A DNA stretch of 22,569 nucleotides from an uncultured Lachnospiraceae bacterium (GTDB lineage: Bacteria > Bacillota > Clostridia > Lachnospirales > Lachnospiraceae): positions 1 to 22,569 of the forward strand of contig CAJULP010000100.1 in NCBI GenBank assembly GCA_910587295.1, written 5' to 3'. Position numbers and translations under genes: made by a program. The notes under the pieces are model-generated. The model was given only the letters and a program-made list of their open reading frames with translations. It was not told the DNA's origin and did not search any database. Of this stretch, positions 1 through 7,770 are shown piece by piece. Within the stretch, counting starts at the first letter, position 1. Each line of letters opens with the position of its first letter.

Positions 1-208
1 GACTGACACACTACAGAACACGTGGAGGTGAGTGGCGGGGCTGAATAGCGGCGACCTCGTATATATATTTGTTGTCGGTCATCCGTTAAGGCATCAATGA
101 GTGGCGCATAGCAGTAGCCCGTAAACTCATCTCTTCCGAAGTCGACTCGATCTCTCCGGATGACCAGTCACTGTCAGTTTTATAACTATAAAATCAGGAG
201 GCAGTTAC
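1..208 (+). ncRNA. Candidate IS110 bridge RNA region (left non-coding end)
   Basis: This stretch has no coding potential but contains several exact inverted repeats. GGTCATCCG at 77-85 pairs with CGGATGACC at 157-165. Inside it, ATGAGT at 97-102 pairs with ACTCAT at 125-130. GAGGT at 25-29 can pair with ACCTC at 54-58 as a 5' stem-loop. ACTGACA at 2-8 is complementary to TGTCAGT at 172-178. A 5' stem-loop followed by a stem enclosing internal loops, directly upstream of an IS110 transposase, is the layout known for bridge RNAs, which guide target and donor recognition by IS110 recombinases. RNA identity and loop assignment are inferred from position and pairing; no covariation could be tested. 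A ribosome-binding site (AGGAGGC, 196-202) follows it. Confidence 0.5.
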
Positions 209-1468
209 TTGTCTTTTAAAATCTTAAAATTTAATTGCTGTGGGCTGGATGTCCACAAAACTTAGATTTATGCCTGTATAGGTATCACCGATTCCAATAA
301 TCGTATAGAGTATAAGCAGGCTCGCTTTTCTTCCTTCACAAAAGGATTTAATGAGCTGTGTGACTGACTTGCAAAATACAACTGTAAAGATATTTGTATG
401 GAATATACCGGTAAGTATTGGATCCCTGTTTTCAATGTTTTAGAGCAACACAACCTTTGGGTTACCCTATCACACCCCAAATACACAAAACCCATGAAAG
501 GAAACAAGACCGACCACAAAGACGCTAAATGGATCTGTGATCTTTACATGTGCGGCATGGTTAAACCTTCTTTTATTCCCCCAGCTGACATCAGAGAACT
601 TCGGGATCTTGTAAGGTACCGATATAAGCTCACCAGTATGATTTCTGGCGAGAAGAATTGCGCTCAGAATTGTCTCACTGTATCCAACCTAAAGATTGAT
701 GATGATTTTTCTGATGTATTCGACAAATCTTCCCGTACCATTACAGAACAGATTTTGCAACACCCTGGAGAAACATTTGATGTAGCGCCTTTTGTTGATG
801 GCCGCTGTAAAACTCCCATTGAAGAAATACAGGCTGCCATTGATGGTGACATCTCACAAGAGCAAGCTGTGAAACTTAGACAGTGCCTTAACCACATTGA
901 TGAAAATAAAAAGCACATTTCAGAAATAGAACATGAAATCCTTCGTCTCAGTGATAAGTACGAGACTGCACTAAATTTAATAAGGACTATTCCCGGATTC
1001 AATATAAACCACTGACCGCTATCCAAGTGCTATCAGAGATTGGCGGTGATATGTCTGTCTTCCCCACAGCTAAACACCTCGTCTCTTGGGCTGGATGCTG
1101 TTCCAGAAATGATAAAAGCGATCGTAAAATCAAATCCACTCGGATTTCCTGCGCTGGTTCTTATTTTAAACCAGTTCTGGTACAAGTTGCAAATGCTTTA
1201 ATAAAATCTAAGAAACATTCTTAGTATATGACTCGCTATAAGCGAATTAAAGCACGCTGTGGTCAACAAGAAAGCCATCATTGCTATCCGTCGTATGATC
1301 CTGACCGCTATCTGGCACATACTTACGGATTTAAAGTCATACACACCAGATGGTTTTCTTGAATCCCGTCCTGTGAATAAAGAAAAAGTATTAACTACTT
1401 CACAGGCGCTTAATCTACTTAAGCAACGAGGTTATCTTATTAAAGATGACCCTTTCCCGGCTTCCTGA
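209..1468 (+). pseudogene. IS110-family transposase, inactivated
   Basis: The reading frame can be followed from a TTG codon at 209, seven bases after an AGGAGGC ribosome-binding site, to the stop at 1466-1468. The N-terminal DEDD domain is recognisable: GLDVHKT carries the first Asp, MEYTGKYW the Glu, and KTDHKDAKW the further acidic residues. The C-terminal IS116/IS110/IS902 domain is seen as LIRTIPG and KHLVSWAGCCSRNDKS, followed by KSTRIS with the likely nucleophilic Ser, and KAIIAIRRM. Lesions are TAG at 263-265 and TGA at about 365-367, both where Trp (TGG) would fit, a one-base loss near 1010 that shifts the frame, TAG at 1222-1224, and a second frameshift near 1260 that restores the first frame. 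Five independent lesions argue for decay rather than programmed recoding. Confidence 0.87.
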
Positions 1469-1577
1469 TTAGGTGTTGCGTTTATATTCAATTTTTTATC
1501 CACCAAAAGCTGGCTTATTTGTGATACTCAAATTTATTCTCTATCCACCTCCTCTTTGTTTCAAACTTACTCCTACA

Positions 1578-2516
1578 TTACAATCCAAAATTATCAATCC
1601 AATTTTCAAATGCAAACTGGACATCCGCAATTTCCTTATAAGGCTTTCTAAAAAAATCTATAATGGTGTCATTATCGCATTCACTATTCCATATTAAAAT
1701 ATTTTCTGGTCTATAAAATTCATAACTGCGCAATGACATATTTGTAGAAATGAGTTTTTTCTTATAAAAAAGCGCTTCTAACGTTCTCACTGTTAAACCC
1801 GTTTGTCCAGGTTGAGGAACATCAATAATGCAACTACTTTCATTTATTATTCTTAATACTTCTTTATAATCCAATAACCTTTCATATTTATTTCTTCTAT
1901 TTCTAATATTTATTTTTTTAATCATACTAGTATCTTTTACAACATTTATATATAATTTCAAATTACAATTTTCTAATCTCCTTTTCATATCCATTACCAC
2001 TTCCCATCTTCCTTTATCTTTGCCTACAAATATTGCATCATATTGGGGAAGGATATCTTGTCTTACTTCACTATGAAAATAAAATTGTATGTTTTTTTGC
2101 AACTTGTATCTCATACAATCCTGTTGATCAAATGACCAAACTTCACATGTCTTTCGATATTTCCCTGGGATTACATTTTTCTTTGTAATCATGTTCCAAT
2201 ACCATACTATAATGCGAGCTTTGGGATTTTTCTTTTTTATATAAGAAAGAACTTTCCAACTTGAAATGTTATCAAAAACTATTACCACATCATATTTATA
2301 TAAAAATTTTTTCCAATTCCCATACCAAATCCATTGAAAAGGTAAATGCAATAATTCCATCCATATTGTTAATATCCACAGCGCAACTCTTTTGTTATAT
2401 CGATAAATGGGTACTGTTTTGATATTATTTTCCTGCATATGGTTTATATAAAAATTTTCAAAAGAATCTTTATCACTCTTTAAAATCAAGATACTTTTTC
2501 TATTTTCTCCCATCAT
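1578..2516 (-). CDS. Predicted polysaccharide glycosyltransferase, RfaS/CgeB-like
   Basis: This 312-residue soluble protein resembles uncharacterised GT-B-like proteins of capsule and lipopolysaccharide clusters, often labelled RfaS-like. An N-terminal Rossmann-type half includes VVIVFDNISS and the segment IIVWYWNM. A C-terminal half contains FVGKDKGR and the hallmark CIIDVPQPGQTGLTVRTLEAL followed by KKLIS, which in this group lies by the nucleotide-sugar site. There is no signal peptide. It is the last gene of the minus-strand glycosyltransferase block and is strongly AT-rich with many AAA, ATA and TTT codons, like its upstream neighbour and unlike genes to the right. The start at 2516 (ATG ATG tandem) follows an AGGGGG ribosome-binding site. 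The sugar transferred cannot be told. Confidence 0.7.
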   Translation of the reverse strand: MMGENRKSILILKSDKDSFENFYINHMQENNIKTVPIYRYNKRVALWILTIWMELLHLPFQWIWYGNWKKFLYKYDVVIVFDNISSWKVLSYIKKKNPKARIIVWYWNMITKKNVIPGKYRKTCEVWSFDQQDCMRYKLQKNIQFYFHSEVRQDILPQYDAIFVGKDKGRWEVVMDMKRRLENCNLKLYINVVKDTSMIKKINIRNRRNKYERLLDYKEVLRIINESSCIIDVPQPGQTGLTVRTLEALFYKKKLISTNMSLRSYEFYRPENILIWNSECDNDTIIDFFRKPYKEIADVQFAFENWIDNFGL

Positions 2517-2551
2517 CTAATCCCCCTATACAGCAATACGTAACCTTGATT

Positions 2552-3538
2552 CTACATAGCATTAAAAAATTTTACTTTTGCTGAACAATATAAATATTTA
2601 AATACAAAAAAAATAGATTTTTCCCATATATGTATTTCCTTCATCTTAGATACATTATTGTAACTTATATTGAATAGTTCTATAACTTCTTCACAAATAC
2701 TATCCATACCTGTAACTTTTATACACTTGAAATAGTCTAGCATATACTGCTTTTGTCTTTTAATAGCCAATCTCTCATATGCCATTTCATATCCGCATTT
2801 ATAAAAATAATCTAATCTAACATTCTGAGAATAAATATTATCTCTTAATTTTTTTTCTGAAATTGTATTTATTATACTTTCCTCTCTGTTATAGTAATAA
2901 TACAATTTATCATTTATCAGTGCTATTTTTTTTGCTTTATCAACTAACAAATGTGTCGTCTGTACATCTTCATTAAAGTACCCTACCGGATAATATATTT
3001 GATTATCTATAAACAATGCTTTTTTATATAACTTGTTCCATGCTATTGTTTCAACATGTTTATATTTTCCATGCCAATTGTACAACATTACTTTTGAATC
3101 AAAACTTTTAACTTTTCTATAATGTCGTATAGTTAATGGAAAATTTTTTTTCTTGCCATTAAAATATCTGCATATTGCTATATCTACATCATATCTCAAC
3201 GTAATTTCTACTAAACTTTGTATATATACATTTTTCACATAATCATCTGAGTCAATAAAAGCAATATAATCAGCAGACGCTGATTTAATCCCTATATTTC
3301 GCGCATCAGACAACCCACCATTTTCTTTATGAATTACCTTAATGCGGCTATCTCTTTCCGCATACTCATCACATATCTTCCCAGAATTATCTGTTGAACC
3401 ATCATCTACTAATATTATTTCCAAATTTCGATAGGTCTGTAAAATCACGCTCTCAAGACATCGTATCAAATATTTCTCAACATTATAAACAGGTATAACA
3501 ACACTAACGCAAGGCAAGTCACTCAAATTAACATCCAT
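2552..3538 (-). CDS. Family 2 glycosyltransferase (EpsJ/CpsJ type)
   Basis: This 328-residue protein has a GT-A catalytic domain in residues 11-120. VSVVIPVYNVEKYL opens the nucleotide-binding fold, DDGSTDNS (45-52) is the first acidic motif, GGLSDARNIGI follows, and IDSDD (95-99) is the metal-binding DXD. Such enzymes transfer a sugar from a nucleotide donor to a lipid-linked acceptor during capsule or exopolysaccharide assembly. The C-terminal 200 residues are basic and variable, as usual for this group; no clear membrane span is seen. The ATG at 3538 lies about seven bases after AGAGGGA. Thirty-five bases separate it from the next gene, so the two are probably co-transcribed. Base composition is very AT-rich, suggesting recent acquisition. 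Confidence 0.88.
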   Translation of the reverse strand: MDVNLSDLPCVSVVIPVYNVEKYLIRCLESVILQTYRNLEIILVDDGSTDNSGKICDEYAERDSRIKVIHKENGGLSDARNIGIKSASADYIAFIDSDDYVKNVYIQSLVEITLRYDVDIAICRYFNGKKKNFPLTIRHYRKVKSFDSKVMLYNWHGKYKHVETIAWNKLYKKALFIDNQIYYPVGYFNEDVQTTHLLVDKAKKIALINDKLYYYYNREESIINTISEKKLRDNIYSQNVRLDYFYKCGYEMAYERLAIKRQKQYMLDYFKCIKVTGMDSICEEVIELFNISYNNVSKMKEIHIWEKSIFFVFKYLYCSAKVKFFNAM

Positions 3539-3635
3539 ACACTTTTCCCTCTATCTATCAACATCATATTTTAGTAAATACTTTATACTTATCTATGATT
3601 CAAATTAACTTTGAACGCCATATTCTCTATAATGT

Positions 3636-4793
3636 TCATTTCAATATCTCAATATATTTTTCCCCAGTTATAGAATAATCATAGTTCCTAATAGACTTAT
3701 TACTATTTTCTGCAAACTGATAATATATCTTCTCATCATCTATCATACTATTTATGCAACTTATCATTTGCTCTACATTTTTTTCATCACACAAAAAACC
3801 ATTAATCCCATCTTTAATTAACTGAACTATCCCCCCCGATCTACTTGCAACCACAGGCAATCCTGAAGCCAATGCTTCTAAAATTACTAATCCTAGCCCT
3901 TCTTGACCCCCGTCTTTTGCAGTTACAGACGGAGCAACAAAAATATCCGCTGATGCATAAAGCGTTTTTAACTCTTCATGCGTTTTTGCTCCCAAAAAAA
4001 CAACTTTATCTTTTATTGCAATTGCCTGCGCTTCCAAATCTGCCCTAAGAGGTCCATCACCCACAATAACCAATAGCGCATCAATACTTTTCATAGCTTC
4101 AAGTAAATAGGTAACCCCTTTTATCTCTGCCAGTCTGCCAACAAACAATACAACCTTCTTATTCCCCTGTCCAAAATAGTCCGGCACAAAATGTTGTTTT
4201 CCGAACTTAGAAATATCCACTCCCATTGAAATAACATCCGGCTCTATTTCAGGCACTAGCTCTATTACCCTTTTTCTTAAATGATCTGAAACTACTGTGA
4301 CTTTTTTGGCTCTTTTCAGACATCTGATTTTCATCCTTTTGAAAATTCCCTTGTTTAAAGAAGTCACATCCCCACCATGCCCTGTCACTATATAAGGCTT
4401 TTTAAAAAAAGACTGTACAATTCCCTGTGGAATCAACCAATGCGCATGTACAACATCAAATTGCGGTAATAACCTTAATAAATGAAAATATAGAGACAAG
4501 AATAAAAACGGAACTAATAATACCCTGATTTTCTTTTCCTTTATCCTGGGAACAATTGCTCCCGGATAGCATAATGTTTCCCACTTATGAATCGGGAAAT
4601 AATGATATCGTATCACTTCAACCCCATCCAGTACTTCTCTGTTCTTTGCCCCCGGCGCTGCCGGAACAAGTGCCGTCACGTCAAATTCATCTGTCATATG
4701 AGATGCAAGATCCAAAACAAATCTCGGCTCTGTATCTCCTTCCCACCTGGGAAACGTTGATGCTGTTACAAGCAATTTTCTCTTTCGTTCCAT
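3636..4793 (-). CDS. Family 4 glycosyltransferase
   Basis: This is a GT-B-fold retaining glycosyltransferase of 385 residues. VVHAHW (115-119) and the GHGGDV motif (138-143) lie in the acceptor domain. VSDHLRKR (168-175), VGRLAEIKGV (218-227) and VGDGP (244-248) lead into the donor domain, and EGLGLVILE (298-306) is the EX7E signature. It probably adds a sugar to the undecaprenyl-linked repeat of a surface polysaccharide. An upstream ATG at 4859 would add 22 residues, but those look unlike the family and lack a ribosome-binding site. The chosen ATG at 4793 follows GGGG by six bases and starts one base after the TAA of a short frame described separately. Its base composition is intermediate between the AT-rich genes downstream and the richer genes upstream. 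Confidence 0.9.
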   Translation of the reverse strand: MERKRKLLVTASTFPRWEGDTEPRFVLDLASHMTDEFDVTALVPAAPGAKNREVLDGVEVIRYHYFPIHKWETLCYPGAIVPRIKEKKIRVLLVPFLFLSLYFHLLRLLPQFDVVHAHWLIPQGIVQSFFKKPYIVTGHGGDVTSLNKGIFKRMKIRCLKRAKKVTVVSDHLRKRVIELVPEIEPDVISMGVDISKFGKQHFVPDYFGQGNKKVVLFVGRLAEIKGVTYLLEAMKSIDALLVIVGDGPLRADLEAQAIAIKDKVVFLGAKTHEELKTLYASADIFVAPSVTAKDGGQEGLGLVILEALASGLPVVASRSGGIVQLIKDGINGFLCDEKNVEQMISCINSMIDDEKIYYQFAENSNKSIRNYDYSITGEKYIEILK

Positions 4794-4794
4794 T

Positions 4795-4893
4795 TTAACC
4801 CCACAAAAAAACTCCCAACACGCCGTATCCAACCATTCCAACAATTGAATACTTTGCATCAGGAGTAAAATCTTTGCTTATCCCTAAACTATA
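4795..4893 (-). pseudogene. Possible C-terminal remnant of a membrane protein gene
   Basis: The gap between the ATPase gene and the GT4 gene holds a 32-codon open stretch, in a different frame from the GT4 gene, ending at TAA 4795-4797. Its translation ends in the strongly hydrophobic, Gly-rich YSIVGMVGYGVLGVFLWG. Its stop sits one base before the GT4 ATG, which is typical spacing for translationally coupled genes in a polysaccharide operon. This would fit the last helix of a flippase- or polymerase-like gene whose body was lost when the neighbouring ATPase gene arrived. The fragment is too short for family assignment and could be chance. Confidence 0.22.
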
Positions 4894-6636
4894 TTAACTT
4901 CTGTCACATTTTACCTTACAGCTTTTTTTATAAAAACATATACCATATTTTATGATACCGGAGCATCCATCTTCCGCCAATTCATCTGTATAATGCTTCT
5001 CCTCTATCTGCCGCAGAGCATTATCACATTCCTCTTCCAGCTTTCTGCCATCACTTGCATACTTAAGTTCCAATACAACAGCCGGCTTTTGCTCATCCAA
5101 TGGTTTTAAAATAAGGTCAGCCCTTCCATCCCCCGTTTCCCGGTTGGAAAGGAGCCTGTATTCTCCCAAGTTGGCCAGAACCCCTATCATGAATCCATGA
5201 TAAAAGGTTTCCTTTTCGTCATAAAAACTGATGCAGCGCTTCAAACAGCCTTTAACCGCACCTTCAACACCTTCTGCGTCACCTTTTAACAGTGCGTCAT
5301 ACATATCCGAAAAATCCACAGCCTTCATCCTCTGCTTCAGCCATTCCATTATATGGTTTTCATAGATATATCTAATTTCCGTATTAGGTATTGTCATTGT
5401 GACATATGCCTGCATACCGTCGAAATAGCTGCCTGCCACTTTCAGATAACCGGTAAAAAGCAGGAAATTCCACAAATTGTCAGAAGAACTGTGGATATCC
5501 TCATAAGTAATCTCTTCCCGCAATGGCTTAGTTATTGTTTTTTGCGACATCAGATCTTCCAGTTCCGCTTTGACAGAATCATTCGCCTTTTCAATCAGCT
5601 CCTTGATAATACTGTTTGACGATGTGTTTGCCCAATATGGTCTTGGATATACGACTTTGTCAGCTATGATCCCATTCAAAAAACCGGTTACGCTCCATGG
5701 ATTATAAACTTCCGCTTTTCCAAAGCAATATCCATCATACCATTTCCGTACTTCCTCTGTCTTATCACCCAGGTCATAATATTCCAAAAGCCCGGATACC
5801 TCAAGCTGGGTAAATCCAAAATACTCTGCGAAACTGTCACTGATGATAGAAATAACATTCAAATTGTTAAGCCCGGTAAAAATGCTTCCCACTATCTTCC
5901 GGTGAAGAAGTGCAACTTCTTCTAATGGCTCGGCGTTAGCCGAGACTATACATCCTGTTATCACCGCAAACTTCAAATCTACATTTGTCTTAAGGGAAGA
6001 TTCCATCAATGAACGCAAAAAATCAGACATTTCCTTATAAAACCCTGCAAAATAAGCATTTTCAAGGGGTACATCATATTCATCAATCAATATAATCGTC
6101 TTCTGTCCATGATACTTGGCAAGGCATTTTGAGAGAAAGGCAATTGCATCCGCATACAGCTTATCATCATCAGACAATGCCATAATTTTTTGAAACAACT
6201 CTTTTTCAGATTCCAACATGGCATCAGAACCAAGCACATACCGATGGCGGATGTATTCATTTGCTATCTGTTTTTTAATCATCCAAACGGCAGTAGCCAT
6301 GTCCGGCTGCTTTGCTGATTTCAAAGAAAGAAATACCACCGGATATCGCCCCATATTCTGCATATACCTTTCGCCAGCCAATACGATTTTCATTCCATCA
6401 AAGTAATGGCTGTTATCAATCTTATTTCCACGATCGTCCAATTCCTGCTCAAAAAATGTTTTGATCATGTCAAGGGCCAGCGTCTTGCCAAATCTTCTGG
6501 GTCTGGTAAAAAGGCTCACATAGCTTTGCCTGTCAATAAGTTCTTTTATCATCAAAGTCTTATCGACATAATAGTAATCCTCGTCTATAATCTTTTTGTA
6601 AAATTCAATGCCAACCGGAAGATTCCTTTTTCCCAT
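4894..6636 (-). CDS. AAA-ATPase-like protein with PD-(D/E)XK nuclease domain
   Basis: This 580-residue member of a large, functionally uncharacterised family common in Clostridia and Bacteroidetes has an N-terminal AAA-ATPase-like domain and a C-terminal PD-(D/E)XK (DUF1703-type) domain. LPVGIEFYKKIIDEDYYYVDKT is the family start. TRPRRFGKT (44-52) is the phosphate-binding loop and IILIDEYDVP (181-190) the Walker B strand. Near the C-terminus GDGRADLIL and VLELKYA supply the nuclease-like residues D507, E522 and K524. The ATG at 6636 follows GGGGG by seven bases; an in-frame start 14 codons upstream lacks support. It has its own consensus promoter and interrupts the glycosyltransferase series, suggesting independent insertion. 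Its role (defence, mobile cargo or other) is unknown. Confidence 0.88.
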   Translation of the reverse strand: MGKRNLPVGIEFYKKIIDEDYYYVDKTLMIKELIDRQSYVSLFTRPRRFGKTLALDMIKTFFEQELDDRGNKIDNSHYFDGMKIVLAGERYMQNMGRYPVVFLSLKSAKQPDMATAVWMIKKQIANEYIRHRYVLGSDAMLESEKELFQKIMALSDDDKLYADAIAFLSKCLAKYHGQKTIILIDEYDVPLENAYFAGFYKEMSDFLRSLMESSLKTNVDLKFAVITGCIVSANAEPLEEVALLHRKIVGSIFTGLNNLNVISIISDSFAEYFGFTQLEVSGLLEYYDLGDKTEEVRKWYDGYCFGKAEVYNPWSVTGFLNGIIADKVVYPRPYWANTSSNSIIKELIEKANDSVKAELEDLMSQKTITKPLREEITYEDIHSSSDNLWNFLLFTGYLKVAGSYFDGMQAYVTMTIPNTEIRYIYENHIMEWLKQRMKAVDFSDMYDALLKGDAEGVEGAVKGCLKRCISFYDEKETFYHGFMIGVLANLGEYRLLSNRETGDGRADLILKPLDEQKPAVVLELKYASDGRKLEEECDNALRQIEEKHYTDELAEDGCSGIIKYGICFYKKSCKVKCDRS

Positions 6637-6663
6637 AATATACCCCCATGACCTGTTGGATTT

Positions 6664-6692
6664 ATTATAGGATATCATTTTCCTAATGTAAA
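6664..6692 (-). promoter_or_regulatory. Sigma-A promoter for the AAA-ATPase-like gene
   Basis: Read on the minus strand, TTTACA (6687-6692) is followed after exactly 17 bases by a perfect TATAAT (6664-6669). The -10 box ends 27 bases before the ATG at 6636, leaving room for a short leader with its ribosome-binding site. This is one of the best promoter matches in the window. Confidence 0.75.
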
Positions 6693-6723
6693 GTATTCAA
6701 TTGTCAAGGTTCTCAAATTTATG

Positions 6724-7770
6724 TCACAGGGATACGCTCACACCTTCAAAGCTCTCCCTTTCCTTCTCCAAATCTCCGACCACTCGATAGGTCTTCACCG
6801 CTTCCCTCTCCATCTTCATCTGCATGTAGATAGCATCATACTCCGTCTTCCTTGTATGATACTGCGTATCCTGAAGAAGCTTCCTGTTGGCAGCGATCAC
6901 ATCCGCCACCAGCCCTATCATAAAAGTAAGGAATCCCATGATGACAAGCGTGCATGCCAGAATAAGCGACTGAACATGTCCGCCGGATTGCCCTATTGCC
7001 ATGTAATACAAAAACCGGAATCCTATCAAAATCCCCACCAAGATCGGCGCCACCGCCAGATAACTAAAGCACTTTAAAGGCTTGTACATCATATAAGCGC
7101 GCAGGATCGTCAACATACTTTTTTTCACATAGCTCCAGATACTGTGAAACAGCCTGGAGGGGCGAAGCTCCTCGTTGGTCCTGACCGGTACGCTGGTGAC
7201 CGCAATCTTTTCCCGTCCTGCCTGGACGATGGTTTCAAGCGTATAGGTATAATCATTCACCACATTCAGCCGCATAGCGGCATCCCTTGAATAAGCGCGG
7301 AATCCACTGGGCGCATCCGGGATATCAGTGTTAGACGCTTTCCTCACTACCCAGCTTCCAAAATGCTGTAACTTTTTCTTGATAAAGGAAAAGTGTTCTG
7401 TCTGGTCGATGGGCCTTGCCCCGATCACCATATCCGCCCTGCCATCTAAAATAGGCCGGATCAAAGCGGCAATATCCGCTGCGCAGTACTGGTTATCGGC
7501 ATCCGTATTGACTATGATATCTGCCCCATTCCTAAGACACCCGTCAATCCCAGCCATAAATCCTTTCGCAAGTCCTTTGTTCTGTTTGAAATTGACTACA
7601 TGATGGACGCCCCATTTTTCAGCCACTTCCACTGTGTTGTCACGGCTTCCGTCATTAATGATAAGATATTCGATTTCATCCACGCCATCCAGCTTCTTTG
7701 GCAGGTCGTTTAATGCAATTTCCAATGTTTCCGCCTCGTTATAACAGGGGATCTGTATAATCAATTTCAT
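6724..7770 (-). CDS. Membrane-anchored GT2, polyprenyl-phosphate sugar synthase-like
   Basis: This 348-residue protein has a GT-A domain of the dolichol/undecaprenyl-phosphate glycosyltransferase type. IQIPCYNEAETL (5-16), INDGSRDNT (38-46), NKGLAKGFMAGID and TDADNQY (89-95, with the DXD) are visible, and DAPSGFRAYSRDA follows. Two C-terminal membrane helices lie at about 234-262 and 270-295, then a charged cytoplasmic tail. Such enzymes load a sugar on a polyprenyl phosphate that GT-C transferases use outside the membrane. The gene directly upstream encodes a GT-C-like protein, and the two reading frames overlap by 32 bases, so the pair is probably coupled in translation and function. The ATG at 7770 begins the conserved domain; a start 21 codons earlier adds an Arg-rich tail unlike the family. 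Confidence 0.9.
   Translation of the reverse strand: MKLIIQIPCYNEAETLEIALNDLPKKLDGVDEIEYLIINDGSRDNTVEVAEKWGVHHVVNFKQNKGLAKGFMAGIDGCLRNGADIIVNTDADNQYCAADIAALIRPILDGRADMVIGARPIDQTEHFSFIKKKLQHFGSWVVRKASNTDIPDAPSGFRAYSRDAAMRLNVVNDYTYTLETIVQAGREKIAVTSVPVRTNEELRPSRLFHSIWSYVKKSMLTILRAYMMYKPLKCFSYLAVAPILVGILIGFRFLYYMAIGQSGGHVQSLILACTLVIMGFLTFMIGLVADVIAANRKLLQDTQYHTRKTEYDAIYMQMKMEREAVKTYRVVGDLEKERESFEGVSVSL

Larger units (their letters stand above)
1..1472 (+). mobile_element. Degenerate IS110-family insertion sequence
   Basis: The transposase relic at 209-1468 has the DEDD-type N-terminal domain and the IS116/IS110/IS902 C-terminal domain that define IS110 elements. It is preceded by about 200 bases of structured non-coding DNA, as expected for the left end of an IS110-group element. 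IS110 elements lack the terminal inverted repeats of DDE elements and usually make no target duplication, so the exact ends cannot be placed here. The left end may lie before base 1, and the right end is probably within a few tens of bases of the transposase stop. The element points into the 3' end of a minus-strand polysaccharide gene cluster. The boundaries given are approximate. Confidence 0.7.

Noticed and set aside
209..370. Stop-codon readthrough (TAG and TGA) as programmed recoding of the IS110 transposase
   Set aside because: Two different stop types, a third stop and two frameshifts in the same gene are better explained by decay. No selenocysteine- or pyrrolysine-type signal is evident after either early stop.
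1473..1697. Plus-strand 74-codon open frame after the IS110 relic
   Set aside because: It has no ribosome-binding site and mostly overlaps the 3' end of the minus-strand glycosyltransferase gene; its product is low in information.
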